Source of the DNA: Patiria pectinifera
Taxonomy: Eukaryota; Echinodermata; Asteroidea; Valvatida; Asterinidae
Reading direction: 5' to 3'
DNA: 64,000 nt
Assembly (NCBI GenBank): GCA_029964075.1
Contig: CM057140.1
Span: forward strand, 7,706,643 to 7,770,642
Shown: piece by piece, positions 47,461 to 57,690 of the stretch
How the letters are laid out: each line of letters starts with the position of its first letter
Numbering within the stretch: the first letter of the stretch is position 1
Made by a program: the position numbers and the translations under genes
The notes under the pieces: model-generated
What the model saw: only the letters and a program-made list of their open reading frames with translations
The model's database searches: none
Told to the model about the DNA's origin: nothing

Positions 47461-47575
47461 CGGAATAACACAAAAACGCCCAGTTTTTAAAGGATAGTTG
47501 TGTGGATGTTTATAGCCTACTTTTAAATATTCTTTCCGATTAACATCATTTCGTTCAAAGCGCGTTTTTTTCGAG
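47461..47575 (-). repeat. Fragment of the 42091-42597 MITE
   Basis: The reverse complement of 42120-42230 recurs here (AACACAAAAACGCCCAGTTT, then GGATAGTTGTGTGGATGTTT). Neither terminus is present. Confidence 0.65.
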
Positions 47576-47650
47576 CACTGGCGTTGCCTAGTGGTTAGGC
47601 ATGCTGGCTAATGATCGGAGGTCTCGAGTTCGATTCCTCGCTCTACCCAC
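47576..47650 (+). repeat. tRNA-like SINE head
   Basis: TTGCCTAGTGGTTAGGC (A box) and GAGTTCGATTCCTC (B box) are spaced as in a tRNA. The 5' and 3' ends cannot pair as an acceptor stem, so this is a SINE head or pseudo-tRNA rather than a tRNA gene. Confidence 0.55.
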
Positions 47651-47913
47651 AAAGATTTTGCTCTTTTTTCAACAATTTAAGGTTGTATCTTAAAAACGTT
47701 ATTTTTCAGTCGGATACTACTTGTATAGCAGCAAATTCCTTTTTCTTTTCCTGATCTGAGGCTCTGGAGGATTTTTTTAAAAAGGGAAATAAAGTCCGAA
47801 ATCCGTACTAAGTTGAAAAATAGTAGCCTCCACTCAAGCCTGGTTATAAAAACCACGCCCCATAGGAAAGCGCACAAAGTACCCCAGATAGTTGTGTAAA
47901 AGAAAATATCGCC

Positions 47914-48040
47914 GCCCGGCGTGCAATCTTCGAAATGCCCGCGCAGTACGCTGTGAATAGCCATTCAGCGTCATTTACGTCATCATCACAGCCAGGGGTT
48001 AGTGTAAGGAACGAGCACGCGCCACTGGAGTCGAGGCTGC
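47914..48040 (-). repeat. Composite repeat fragment, uninterrupted copy
   Basis: GCCCGGCGTGCAATCTTCGA through GAGTCGAGGCTG matches 45005-45290 but lacks the 153-bp foldback. It also carries the intact target of the 43433-43799 hAT insertion. Confidence 0.7.
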
Positions 48041-49334
48041 TGTGTCTCAGACTCTCCCATTACCTATAAACGAGGTTGAAAATTTAGTAAGCCCTGCATG
48101 GGGACGAGGTTGGTGTCTCAGACCATTTCCATCGTCCGCTGTATATGATGTTGAGGCTGTCTTGTCAGTGGGCTTGTGCGGGCCCATACTCATTTTTGTG
48201 TCGCCTAAACGAAGTTTTTGGGGGACAAAACTACCAGTCCTAAATGACCATATTGCTATCTCTGAGTAACCGTATATGTTAAAGTTTAGGTTAAGTTTCT
48301 TGAAAAAAAAGGTATAACTTCTACATTCTTTCATGGGATTCTGATGAAACTTGGATGCAGCAGGCCAAAGATCATGTAGGGATCATTGAAGGTCATTGTT
48401 CAAATATGCTTCAAATATTTCATTGTCTACAGAATGTGATGGATTTTAATGTAACTTGGATGGAGTGATCCTTGGGTGTATGTTTATGAAAATTTCTGAA
48501 ATGTGTTGTGGTCATTAGGGCCTAGGTGAAGAAAGAGAAATAGAAGACCAAGATTTTTGCAGGGTTTTCAAACTGTGTGAAAAAAAAGACTCAACCATAT
48601 GTACGGGGGAAAAAAGGGCTGCGCAAGCCGTAGCTTTTGACTGCCTGGATGAGAAATAAATCCTAATTTGTGCGGCTGGCTGTAAACCACCATAGGCGAA
48701 CATTAAACAAATGGAAATTATGTCAGGGTTACACTGCCTAAAATTGCAAAACAAAAACAAAGAAAATTCATCAGGCCTCATAAGTGCCCCTCTTTGTCAA
48801 TATAGTTTTTGTTTAAAAGAGGTTCTGAAAATCAAAATACATGTAAAGGTTTTTAAAGGTGTTCCAAAAGCCAAAATATAATAGCATTACTTAATAGGTT
48901 TTTACTACGGGTCGGGGTGCCATATCTAGTCCGAGTATCACCCGTTATCCACGGAGCCAAGTTCTACATAGACTATATTTCAGCATGAGGTAGCAGAAAT
49001 ACAGTGAATGATACTCGTCTCAAATTCTCCACACTCGATAAAGTAAAACCAATTTGCAGGACTCCATGCAAACTGCCTAATTTTGAAACACTTGCACCAA
49101 AATTACTTTTAAAAATTTTCATTTATTTTTCTTTAAATGTATACTGGATGAAAAAAACACTCTTTATGGGCTACATAGGTTACTTAAAACATAGGTTCCC
49201 AAGTTGAAATATAGGTTTTATATGTTTTGAGGCCTGCATTAGGTAAAGTTAAAAAAAAACTTCGGGGTACATTCGGGCCAAAAATAAAATAACGTTTTCA
49301 ACTCGATATTGTGGCTTTACACACAGGCCCTATG

Positions 49335-49504
49335 AAGCCCGGTTCATACTTCATGCGAAAGCGAATGCGAAGCGAAGTTGACGTCATGAAACATTCGCTG
49401 CGAAATTCGTCGAGTTGAAATGTGTTCAACTTTTGCGAATTCGCAGCGCGAATACTTGCCATGTCGTCACAAATTCGCGTTCGCGCCGAGTATGAACCGG
49501 GCTT
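49335..49504. mobile_element. 170-bp foldback element
   Basis: AAGCCCGGTTCATACT at the left faces AGTATGAACCGGGCTT at the right, with an interior of alternating GCGAA/TTCGC words. A related half lies at about 49640-49815, ending GCACGAAGTATGAG. Confidence 0.75.
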
Positions 49505-50496
49505 TTTTGTTTGTCTGCTACATTCCTACATACCTTAACTTGGTCGATCTTCCGATTGGAACAAGGTAACGAAGCCTCTCCAGATGTCTCTTGCCGGCAT
49601 CACTGTGCGCATCTCTGATGACGTCTTCAGACCAGTGTCTCTTTGAAGATCAATGAACGTGGTGGCCTGCTCGGTGCGAAAGCAAATGTGAATTTGTGAC
49701 GTTCTGAGCGCAAGTTCTCGCACTGCGAATACGCAGAAGTTTAACACATTTCAACTCCGGCGAATTTCTCAGCAAATGCTTCGCGACGGTCAAATCGTAT
49801 TGCACGAAGTATGAGTTCTTCAACTTTCTATGGACAAGAATATAGTCAATCTGTGTTTTTTTGCCATATCGGAGATGAAAGTTCATGCTTTTCCGTCACG
49901 GTTTTTTTTCTTCTGGAAAGTTGTGTTAGTTAAGCTGGATCCATCTTTGGAGCCTTTTATGGCTCTGAAGTGTTATTATAACAGCTACTACCATTTCTTT
50001 GAGTGTTTATCAGGGATTTTGTCTCTTTAAGTCCTTATTGGATGGCCTGCGTAGACCCTGTATACAGCTGTATGGGGCTAGTTGTTTTGAAAGGCCTAAT
50101 AAGCTCCAAGATTAATCAGTGTGACACAAATTTCCACCCGTAATTTTCCACTAGGGATTTTGTCGCATAAGCATCAAATGCAAGCTACATCGAAGGTGAT
50201 TGCTCCACAGACTTATTCAGAGTCTGCCGTGTTTTTATAACTGGAACTTTATATTTATTTAGCACGTTAACCACACTGTACTCATGCGGACTGACGTTGT
50301 ATTTTATTTCCTTATCTATAATAAGTTTCAATTGCAAAAAAAAGTTCATGTTCTATCAGTTTATCCTAATAATGATTAGGTCTGCATTTGAATTGTTTTT
50401 CCTTCATGACAATTGATAAATGAAAGAATCCGGTCCCATTTTCACATTCAGTAGCATAAAGGGATATTCATTCATCAATTTGCTGTTATTGCACAG

Positions 50497-50814
50497 GACA
50501 TACGAACACTTTCAACACCAGGGGAAGGAAACTACAATCTGGAGCGTTCTGGGAAGATCTCAAAGATCCTGAAAACATTACACGAAAGAAAGGACAAAGG
50601 TATCATCACCACAGACATTATAGCAACAAACACACTTGAGACAGACCAGCCTATGAATGTGGTGGATGCATCAACTACGTGGATAAATGAGGAGTGGTCA
50701 GCACGCGACTCAGATGTTCAGCATATCGTTACAGCCAGGAGTAACCAGAGTAATGCTGAGTGGATCGAGCAGGTTGGCTACACCATGCTAAGCACGCACA
50801 ATGGGACCACAACA
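50497..50814 (+). CDS. Unrecognised membrane protein gene, exon 2
   Basis: This exon has 106 codons and is open throughout, starting DIRTLSTPGEGNYNLERSGK and ending MLSTHNGTTT. The acceptor is TTGCACAG before GACATA, and the donor is ACAACA before GTGAGTAC; it is phase 0 at both ends. The content is hydrophilic and charged, with two potential N-glycosylation sites (NQS and NGT, about residues 126 and 145 of the joined protein), consistent with a luminal or extracellular segment between two membrane segments. I recognise no domain. Confidence 0.7.
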
Positions 50815-51123
50815 GTGAGTACAACCAACTGTAGTAGAATGCAAGAAAGAATGTTGCAACCTGACACCATTTTTTTCTTCATATATCATCTCAATGAAGG
50901 TCATTCATTGCAAAAAAGATAACAAGACATGAATCTGGGACTGAGAAACATTTCCAATTTTGTTAGGAAATACTTAGAAAATTTTCTTGACTCTCCATAG
51001 ACTTTGTACACAATCGCGGAAGTGGTGCGGTTGCAACATTCTTTCCGAATGGAAAATGTGTATGTTGGAAATTGCTTGGCAGACGGGTATTTACATCCAA
51101 ATTATTTCCCCCCTCTATTACAG
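50815..51123. other. Intron 2 of the plus-strand gene (309 bp)
   Basis: It runs from GTGAGTAC to a pyrimidine-rich tract and CTATTACAG. No other feature is seen. Confidence 0.7.
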
Positions 51124-51360
51124 AGCACCTGCAACCAAATGGCATACCTTCGCAAAACAACCTTTCGCTGGATCAAAGTATTGTGTGAAGTGTTGAAAAG
51201 ACAACCACCTGTTGTCAGAGTGGGTCTCCTGGCTATGGTGGTGTTAACTAGTTTAATTCTTACCATCATTGGTTATAAGTTGATGTGTCCTGGAGTGCAC
51301 CACAGGGAAGGAATAGAGAGACATTACGACATGGAGGATAGTTGGCTTATGTTTGCCTAA
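51124..51360 (+). CDS. Unrecognised membrane protein gene, last exon
   Basis: This exon encodes 78 residues plus TAA, starting STCNQMAYLRKTTFRWIKVL. It contains a clear membrane segment (VGLLAMVVLTSLILTIIGY, about residues 182-200 of the joined protein), followed by a short tail ending MEDSWLMFA. The acceptor is TATTACAG, phase 0. Together the three exons give 227 residues with an N-terminal hydrophobic segment and one C-terminal transmembrane helix. I do not recognise the family. Confidence 0.72.
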   Translation, partial: STCNQMAYLRKTTFRWIKVLCEVLKRQPPVVRVGLLAMVVLTSLILTIIGYKLMCPGVHHREGIERHYDMEDSWLMFA

Positions 51361-52011
51361 CATGAGTAATTCAAACAGCTACCAAACCTGCAGGAAGATT
51401 CAATTAATACTCTCATTCCTCTCCTTTATGTGGTAAAATAGTCGTTTATACATACATGTGTTAACATACAATCCATGTTTAAATGATCCACTTCTTAGTA
51501 CTTATTACATGTAAACTTGAGACTTGGCCATTAAATTGGTGCGTGACATTCAAAACCATTGTCAACATTTTCCTACCACCACCCTTTCCTAATCATTCGC
51601 AGAACGATTGTAGGTAGACCAAATTACAATGCAATTATATATCCACTTCTCCTCTGCTCCCTGCCGTCATTGTCATAATCATTGTCAAGGTTTGACTCTG
51701 CTGTCCAAATAACCAAGCTAATATAGTTGTCTTTAGCGTTACACGCATTTGAAAACGTTGCTATTTGAGAATATTGGTATAAATAGAACAAAATTAAGTG
51801 GAAATGGATAGACCAAAAGGCAAACATGTTCAGTTTTAATCCTTTATAGTTTATTACACTTATAACACATGATCAAACTAATTTAATGCGGATAATAATC
51901 CATTAATAATTATTTAAATGCAGAAAGGCTAGGACCAAGCTTTGTTCTTTCAAACTTTCCATAGTCATAGCAAAGGTGATTTGTGACATCAGAATTTGAA
52001 GTGTTTATTAA

Positions 52012-52017
52012 AATAAA
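52012..52017 (+). terminator. Poly(A) signal AATAAA of the plus-strand gene
   Basis: AATAAA lies 652 bases after the stop codon and is followed after about 15 bases by a GT-rich stretch (TTGGTGGTGTGTATGG), the usual downstream element. It predicts cleavage near 52030. Confidence 0.6.
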
Positions 52018-53603
52018 TAACAAACAAAAATCTTGGTGGTGTGTATGGCTGACAGTCATTCAATAACTCCTGCCTAGGCTAAGGCAAGGATTCCAATAAT
52101 TGAACACACACAAGGACACTACAAATGATATCATTTCACAGTTTTACACTTACTAAAAACAAAAACACTTTCTTCATGTCTTCTTGAATAAAGGTGGATA
52201 TGTGGAGGGGGTGGGGGCGCAACAGGGACCACACCCCCAACCCCCCCCCCCCCCAAAAAAAAATGGATATGAAAAGTGCCCTCTACCATCAAATACACCA
52301 AACACTTTCATATACATACATGTAAGATAAATTTTAAGACAACAGTAAAGTAATAAAAATGTATGTAAGGCCATGCCACGAAAATGTGAGATGACCCACA
52401 TTACGTGTAAAACATACAGCTATTATGCTTACAGTGTAGATCAGGCTTATCAAGATCATATTCTGTCATTAAAAACAGTACATCAACATAAGTGAGGCAA
52501 TTTTGAACTTTGTGAGGTGAAGAAAAATAAAGTGATAACACTGCTGTCAATACAGGATTGAAAAGATAAATAACAATAAATACTCTCTGCAAAAGCAGTA
52601 CTTTCTTCAGCTCAATTAAATTAGCAGATATACATGTATACAGTACAGCTATCATAATAACAACTTGCTGTACCATGTGAAGCATGTTTGATGCATTCAT
52701 GTTTGTGCATGATATACAGAAAACTCAAAATATTGTATACCTTACATACGACTGTTTGCATACATTTGTATATCTGCTTGGAAATTTGATAAATGATGCA
52801 TTAATAATTAATGAGGGAATGAGGAGTTGACACTCTAATAATAAACAAATAATGAATGTTTATGAGTGCAATGGTGAGAATATTTTCATGAGTTGAAAGA
52901 TTGAATGTTCCATTCAACGAGGCGAAAACATTCATTATTTGTTTTATATAACATCCAAGTAGATCTTTGTCATTCGACTGGAGGATAAAACTTTAAGAAC
53001 TAACAAACTTTACAAATTGTATTATATCCACTACTTTTTGTTCAGCTTGTTCAAGGCTAACAATGGTTTAAAAGTCAAACCATTAACGGTATGAAAGTTA
53101 ATATTGTAAGTTCTAAAACAATGCAAAAAGAAAAATCAGCAAGGCAAGTTCAGTCCATAACTGCATCCATTTCAAAGGCCAGTTTTGTACTGCTGTATAA
53201 AACGATGATGTGTTCTATATAGCACAAAGATTGTATAGTGTCACTTCACGTCTTTGCACGGCACTACGTGGTCTAGCGTGTGCGTGCAATAGATCAAAAG
53301 GGATGGAACTAAAATGTACGGTGAACGGAACCAAAAATGCATGGTTATGACGTAGGCTGTGCAATGGTTTGATTAATGAATGCTGCGTGACCAACAATCC
53401 TCCAATCACATGACAAGGATTTACTTGGGTGTTATATAAATTAATATCGGCTTGACAATAACCAACAGATTGACCTGAAACTGACGTGCATTGATCTGCT
53501 GTAGACCCTTTGAATGTTGCAGCCATCGTGCACCTCAACAATGGCTTCAGTGCAAGGGATCTATAGACCTAACTTGTGCAAAAATGGGCAAAGCAATATC
53601 ACA
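52018..53603. other. Convergent intergenic region / 3' UTRs
   Basis: It lies between the plus-strand gene and the SMARCAD1 stop, and probably holds the SMARCAD1 3' UTR. A C-run/A-run junction lies near 52243. No gene is seen; minus-strand ORFs at 52401 and 53215 look like chance. Confidence 0.5.
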
Positions 53604-53665
53604 TCAAAGCTCCAATGCTTCTTTCATCAGCCTTGCAATATCTGTAGCATTCTTGGCATCTCCAT
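53604..53665 (-). CDS. SMARCAD1: SMARCAD1, terminal coding exon
   Basis: This 62-nt coding part encodes, after the split Asp codon, GDAKNATDIARLMKEALEL and a TGA stop. It matches in position and pattern the C-terminus of vertebrate SMARCAD1, which ends with an acidic linker and a short DIA-LLK-type helix. The acceptor is TGTTTTAAG before ATGGAG; entry in phase 1 fits the donor at 60915. The joined tail reads MTTNDGS-DGDAKNATDIAR. It is too short for ordinary ORF finding and was placed by phase and family pattern. Confidence 0.85.
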
Positions 53666-55008
53666 CTTAAAACAAAACAAGCAAATACATATATCTCAAA
53701 CAAGCTGATTACCTGATCATGATGTATTTGTGTTGGGGTTGAAAATGTGCGGGGTAATTTAAATGGGGGATTTAGTTGAGAAAACATGCAAAAGACAGAA
53801 ATGCAAAAGATAGAAAACAAGAAAGTAATTAGCTGATGAGGCAAAGAGATGATCAATATCATGTAACAGTAATTCAAATTTGATTCAAAGCTTCAGAAAT
53901 TCACTTCAAAGCTTTGTTGGGAAGTGTAAATATCTGTGGAGATTGGTTTTGGAAAAGTGACTGGTGTTAAACATGAAATCTCAAGAAATGAAATAGCCCC
54001 CCCCCCCAAAGAAATAAACTGTTACCACATGAAAATAATACTTATGGACCATGGCATGTATAGCTCTCTGTAAATGTTCCTGTTGGTGTGTTAAATTGGC
54101 ATTTGAGGCAGTCGCATTTGTGGGAAAACGTAGTTGAAAGATTTACCATAGTACACAGGCGAAGGCTGATTGTACAGTTTTGACAATTAATGAAATAACA
54201 TGTGAAGGCACCTTGCTCTTGCTAACTTGTCATTTGCTCTGAAAATGTTCAGTGTTACCATAAAATTACAAAGTCTGAATCATGGAGGAATTGGTCATAA
54301 TTAAGTTACAGTATTGGACTCTTCAACAAACTTGAACTTCTTACAACTTTGCCAGACCTGCGAGAAAAAAGTTGATTCAACTTTTATTCAAGTCGGTTCA
54401 ACCATAATAAAGCAAGGCCAAACAGCGTTACTGATGTCCGTAGTGATCGTCGTCATTTTCTTCCAACAACCGCCAATGGATGTTATGTAAAGGATAATGC
54501 CCGAGATACGCGACATTCGTGGTAAGACTTCACCCTCGGGCCATTCTTACCCACGAATGGCGCATTACCGAGCGGCATTATCCGACTTAAACTCCACCCA
54601 TGACGTCCCCCTATTGTTTCTAGCGCTCCATTATTTTGCACGAATGGAGCGACTTTGTTTCATACAAAGACACAAGCTTTTTTCTTGTTGTAACTTTAAA
54701 ATGCATTCCTTTGTATATTAAAATGGAATTGTACTGAGCAACTATTCAATTGCACTGCGCATAGTTTGCTAACATGTGTTCTTATGTAACCAAAACAATG
54801 CCAAATTCTGGGTGTGCTTGGTATAAACGTTAAACCCCGCCTAGGCATCATGCATTCGTTGTTTGGGCTAGCGTGCTGATGACATGGCGTTCGTTCTCAA
54901 GACTTTGATGAATATCACTATGATGATGCCCTGATACACTGAAATTTACACCTTGCGAAATGGAATTATAGCGTGCCAGGGAACTGTCTGTGATACAACA
55001 CTAGCTCC

Positions 55009-55117
55009 ATGGATACATCGGGTGATAGTTTACTGGCTGCTTCACTGTCCCTGGATATATACTACCATTTCAACACACCAAAGGAATATGAAGACTGCAT
55101 GTATGAGTACAAGAAAG
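55009..55117 (+). CDS. Possible microprotein, exon 1 (inside the TTAA element)
   Basis: ATG in a CTCCATGG context opens a frame of 36 codons, MDTSGDSLLAASLSLDIYYH then FNTPKEYEDCMYEYKK, ending at AAGAAAG before GTAAGAAG (phase 1). The amino-acid mix looks coding. I recognise no family. It lies antisense in a SMARCAD1 intron within a transposon-like element, so it may be a chance ORF or transposon-derived. Confidence 0.33.
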
Positions 55118-55253
55118 GTAAGAAGTACCCTTTTTGTCCAGTAGAAATGACAGGCTAGTAAATCACAAAATAAAATTGCATTATTTTTCACAAACCGCAA
55201 TATCGAGCACTAAAACTTAAAAAGTACGATATTTTCGATAAAATTTAATGTAA

Positions 55254-55620
55254 GGCCAAAAAAAAAAGTCTCCGGTTTCTGGTATGCGCGCGTCGCCGTA
55301 GCCATGCGCGTCGGCAAAATGAAAAAGTTTTTTTTTCAATGAAAGATGATGTCTCAAAACCGCCAAACTCACTGGTTTGACTGGAATCTTGCTGCTGCAC
55401 AATTTTAACGTGTTTTTAGATTGGGTTATGGTCGAGAATAAGCTTTATGTGGCCTCTCTGAACTCCCATATATTTGCACTAAGTTTAGTCGGGCACCATT
55501 TGCAGTCATCAGCCGACATTTGAAGCAAACAAATCAGGTAAAAAAAAAAAAAAACCGCGTCGCCGCACCACTTTTTGGGCAAGCTCCATACCAGAAACCG
55601 GAGACTTTTTTTTTTTGGCC
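55254..55620 (+). mobile_element. Harbinger-like MITE, copy 3
   Basis: It has GGCC ends with A/T runs and GTCTCCGGTTTCTGGTATG, flanked by TAA (55251-55253 and 55621-55623). It is very similar to copy 1 over 366 bp. It lies in the putative intron of the candidate microprotein. Confidence 0.87.
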
Positions 55621-55866
55621 TAAGATAAGCTTTATTCTTTAATTTGTTGTCCGATATAGTTTACTCAGACATCGTTTTTGCATGAAAACTGTTCTAATTC
55701 GAAGCCTTGTGTGTTGTCACTTTGCAATTGTCAAAGCTGGCCCGTGCCTTTTACGTCGTTTTTTTAAATTTGAGTAGATTTACAGAAATATGAACGTATG
55801 CTTCCGTCTGATTTGTTGACCCAAAAAAATAATTTTCTGAGATACATTTTCATATTCTGTTTACAG

Positions 55867-55886
55867 ACTTGTGGACAGTATCATGA
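55867..55886 (+). CDS. Possible microprotein, exon 2
   Basis: The acceptor CTGTTTACAG precedes ACTTGTGGACAGTATCATGA. Joined in phase 1, it adds DLWTVS and a stop, giving 42 residues in total. The splice sites are good, but the second exon is too short to judge as coding. An mRNA or a homologue is needed to raise this above a candidate. Confidence 0.25.
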
Positions 55887-57112
55887 AGAGGGTCAAAACT
55901 CGCGGGCAATCTCCAGTCGGACTACTTCGTCAACGGCATAGCCAACGCAACTCGAGACTATAACTACCCGTCATTAGAACAAGGAAAGACAAGCTAAAAC
56001 CACTCAAAATTGCAACGACTTTCTTCAGGATGTTGAGTTCTTGCCGATCAAGAATTTCTGTGACTGTATGCTGGCATTGAAACATCGGAACAAGATTGAG
56101 ATATTATTTGTACTGCGAACTTTGTCAAAATGTTTGCTTTAACTGTGTGAAAACATGTATATTGTTAAAAACATTTATATTGTTACATGTAATCACGTGC
56201 AAACTTTCTACATAAGACAAAAATGGTACTTGATTTTCACCTAAACAACTTTCACCTGAACAATTCCATTTGAGAAACGGTGTAGCATGCTGTATAAAAC
56301 AAATGGTTCTTGACTTTCACGTAAACGTACGAACATGTATAAGAAAATGCATAAAATGTCAATTGAGAAACGGTGTAGTAAAGTAGCAAATTTGCAAAAG
56401 TAATTGTGTCAATTTTGGTGTTTCTTTAATCCCCACTTCATTATTTTGTAGGAATGGAGTGATGGAGGCATTATTACCCTCCCAAAGAATGGAGAGGTTT
56501 ATCGCCTCCAACGCTCCATTCGTGCAAAATAATGGAGCGCCAGGACAATAGGGTGACGTCACGGGTGGAGTTTAATATTTATGCACTCTTCGTTATTCCA
56601 ACCCAACGTAGTTCAAAGATCGCGATATTTGAAGCAATGCATCGGTCCTTCGTTGATCGCAAAACAGGCCCCAAAAATAACGCGACACTGAATTGTACGT
56701 GGCAGGCAGCGAACTCACAACATCAGCCAGTACCCCCTCTATGCGCTCTGTTCATTTTGGGGGTCGTCTTATTGAATGACTAGTACTGCAGTCAATGCGT
56801 GCGTGGTATATACCGGACCACGCGCGCATTTATTTTCGTTACTGTGCACGTACATACATGTATGGATCGTGGTCTCCACTATCAATACCCCAAACGTGAT
56901 GATACAATTCGAGGATTAATTTGCTGGATTTAACTCAAGCATTAAGGAGATAATCCACGGTAAATCAAAGCCAATTAGTGCAATAAATCATGTGTGCAAA
57001 AGACCATTCATGTAAGTCGGCAAAATGACGACTTACAGCAGATATCGGCATTCGCGTAAGTCGTCACAAATTCTCGGGTCCCGAGAGTGCCGGTTTAGCC
57101 GGAGTTTACTGT

Positions 57113-57690
57113 AAATGGTTTCCGGATGATAACTTGAGTTAGAAATGAGATTTTGGTGTCTAACTTTGGTAGGGGGTTGCCCTTGGGTACAGGCAAGTTG
57201 GGATTGGTTTGGGGGTCAAAAGGTCAAGGTCACCGTGGTGAGTTCAAGATAAATGGTTTCCGGATGATAACTTGAGTTAGAAATGAGATTTTGGTGTCTA
57301 ACTTTGGTAGGGGGTTGCCCTTGGGAGTAGGGAAGTTGGGATTGGTTTGGGGGTCAAAAGGTCAAGGTCACCGTGGTGAGTTCAAGATAAATGGTTTCCG
57401 GATGATAACTTCAGTTAGAAATGAGATTTTGGTGTCTAACTTTGGTAGGGGGTTGCCCTTGGGAGTAGGGAAGTTGGGATTGGTTTTGGGGTCACAAGGT
57501 CAAAGGTCATCGTTGTGAGGTAAAGGTAAATGGTTTCCGGATGATAACTTGAGTTAGAAATGAGATTTTGGTGTCTAACTCCAGCAGGGGGTTGTCCTTT
57601 GGTACAGGCAAGTTGGGATCGGTTTTGGGGTCAAAAGGTCAAAGTCACCGTGGTGAGTTCAAGGTAAATGGTTTCCGGATGATAACTTGA
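57113..57690 (+). repeat. 138-bp tandem repeat, about 4.2 units
   Basis: Units start AAATGGTTTCCGGATGATAA at 57113, 57251, 57389, 57528 and 57666 (periods 138, 138, 139, 138). Identity between units is high, lowest in the fourth. Each unit carries an AGGTCA-type pair: AGGTCAAGGTCA (57221 and 57359), AGGTCAAAGGTCA (57497) and AGGTCAAAGTCA (57636). Confidence 0.92.

Larger units (their letters stand above)
41973..50496. other. Intron 1 of the plus-strand gene (8.5 kb)
   Basis: It contains a TTAA MITE (42091-42597), a nested hAT cluster (42730-44653), a CpG-rich composite repeat (44705-45300) with a small foldback inside, a tandem repeat (46463-47060), MITE and SINE fragments (47461-47650), a partial composite repeat (47914-48040) and a foldback (49335-49504). 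Stretches 48340-49330 and 49820-50490 show nothing I can name. Confidence 0.65.
54591..56571 (+). mobile_element. TTAA-flanked element with 60-bp inverted ends, 1981 bp
   Basis: The ends begin ACTCCACCCATGACGTCCCC and, read inverted at the right, ACTCCACCCGTGACGTCACC. Inverted similarity extends about 60 bp through CGCTCCATTATTTTGCACGA. TTAA flanks both sides (54587-54590 and 56572-56575). It contains a Harbinger MITE (55254-55620) that inserted later. There is no transposase ORF. Confidence 0.75.

Noticed and set aside
47576..47650. Possible tRNA gene
   Set aside because: A and B boxes are present, but the acceptor and anticodon stems do not pair, so I treat it as a SINE head.
53215..53541. 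108-codon minus-strand ORF just after the SMARCAD1 stop
   Set aside because: It lies in the probable SMARCAD1 3' UTR, with no domain or splice support.
57291..57518. 75-codon ORF with repeated NFGRGLPLGVGKLG
   Set aside because: It is a by-product of the 138-bp tandem repeat, whose period is a multiple of three.
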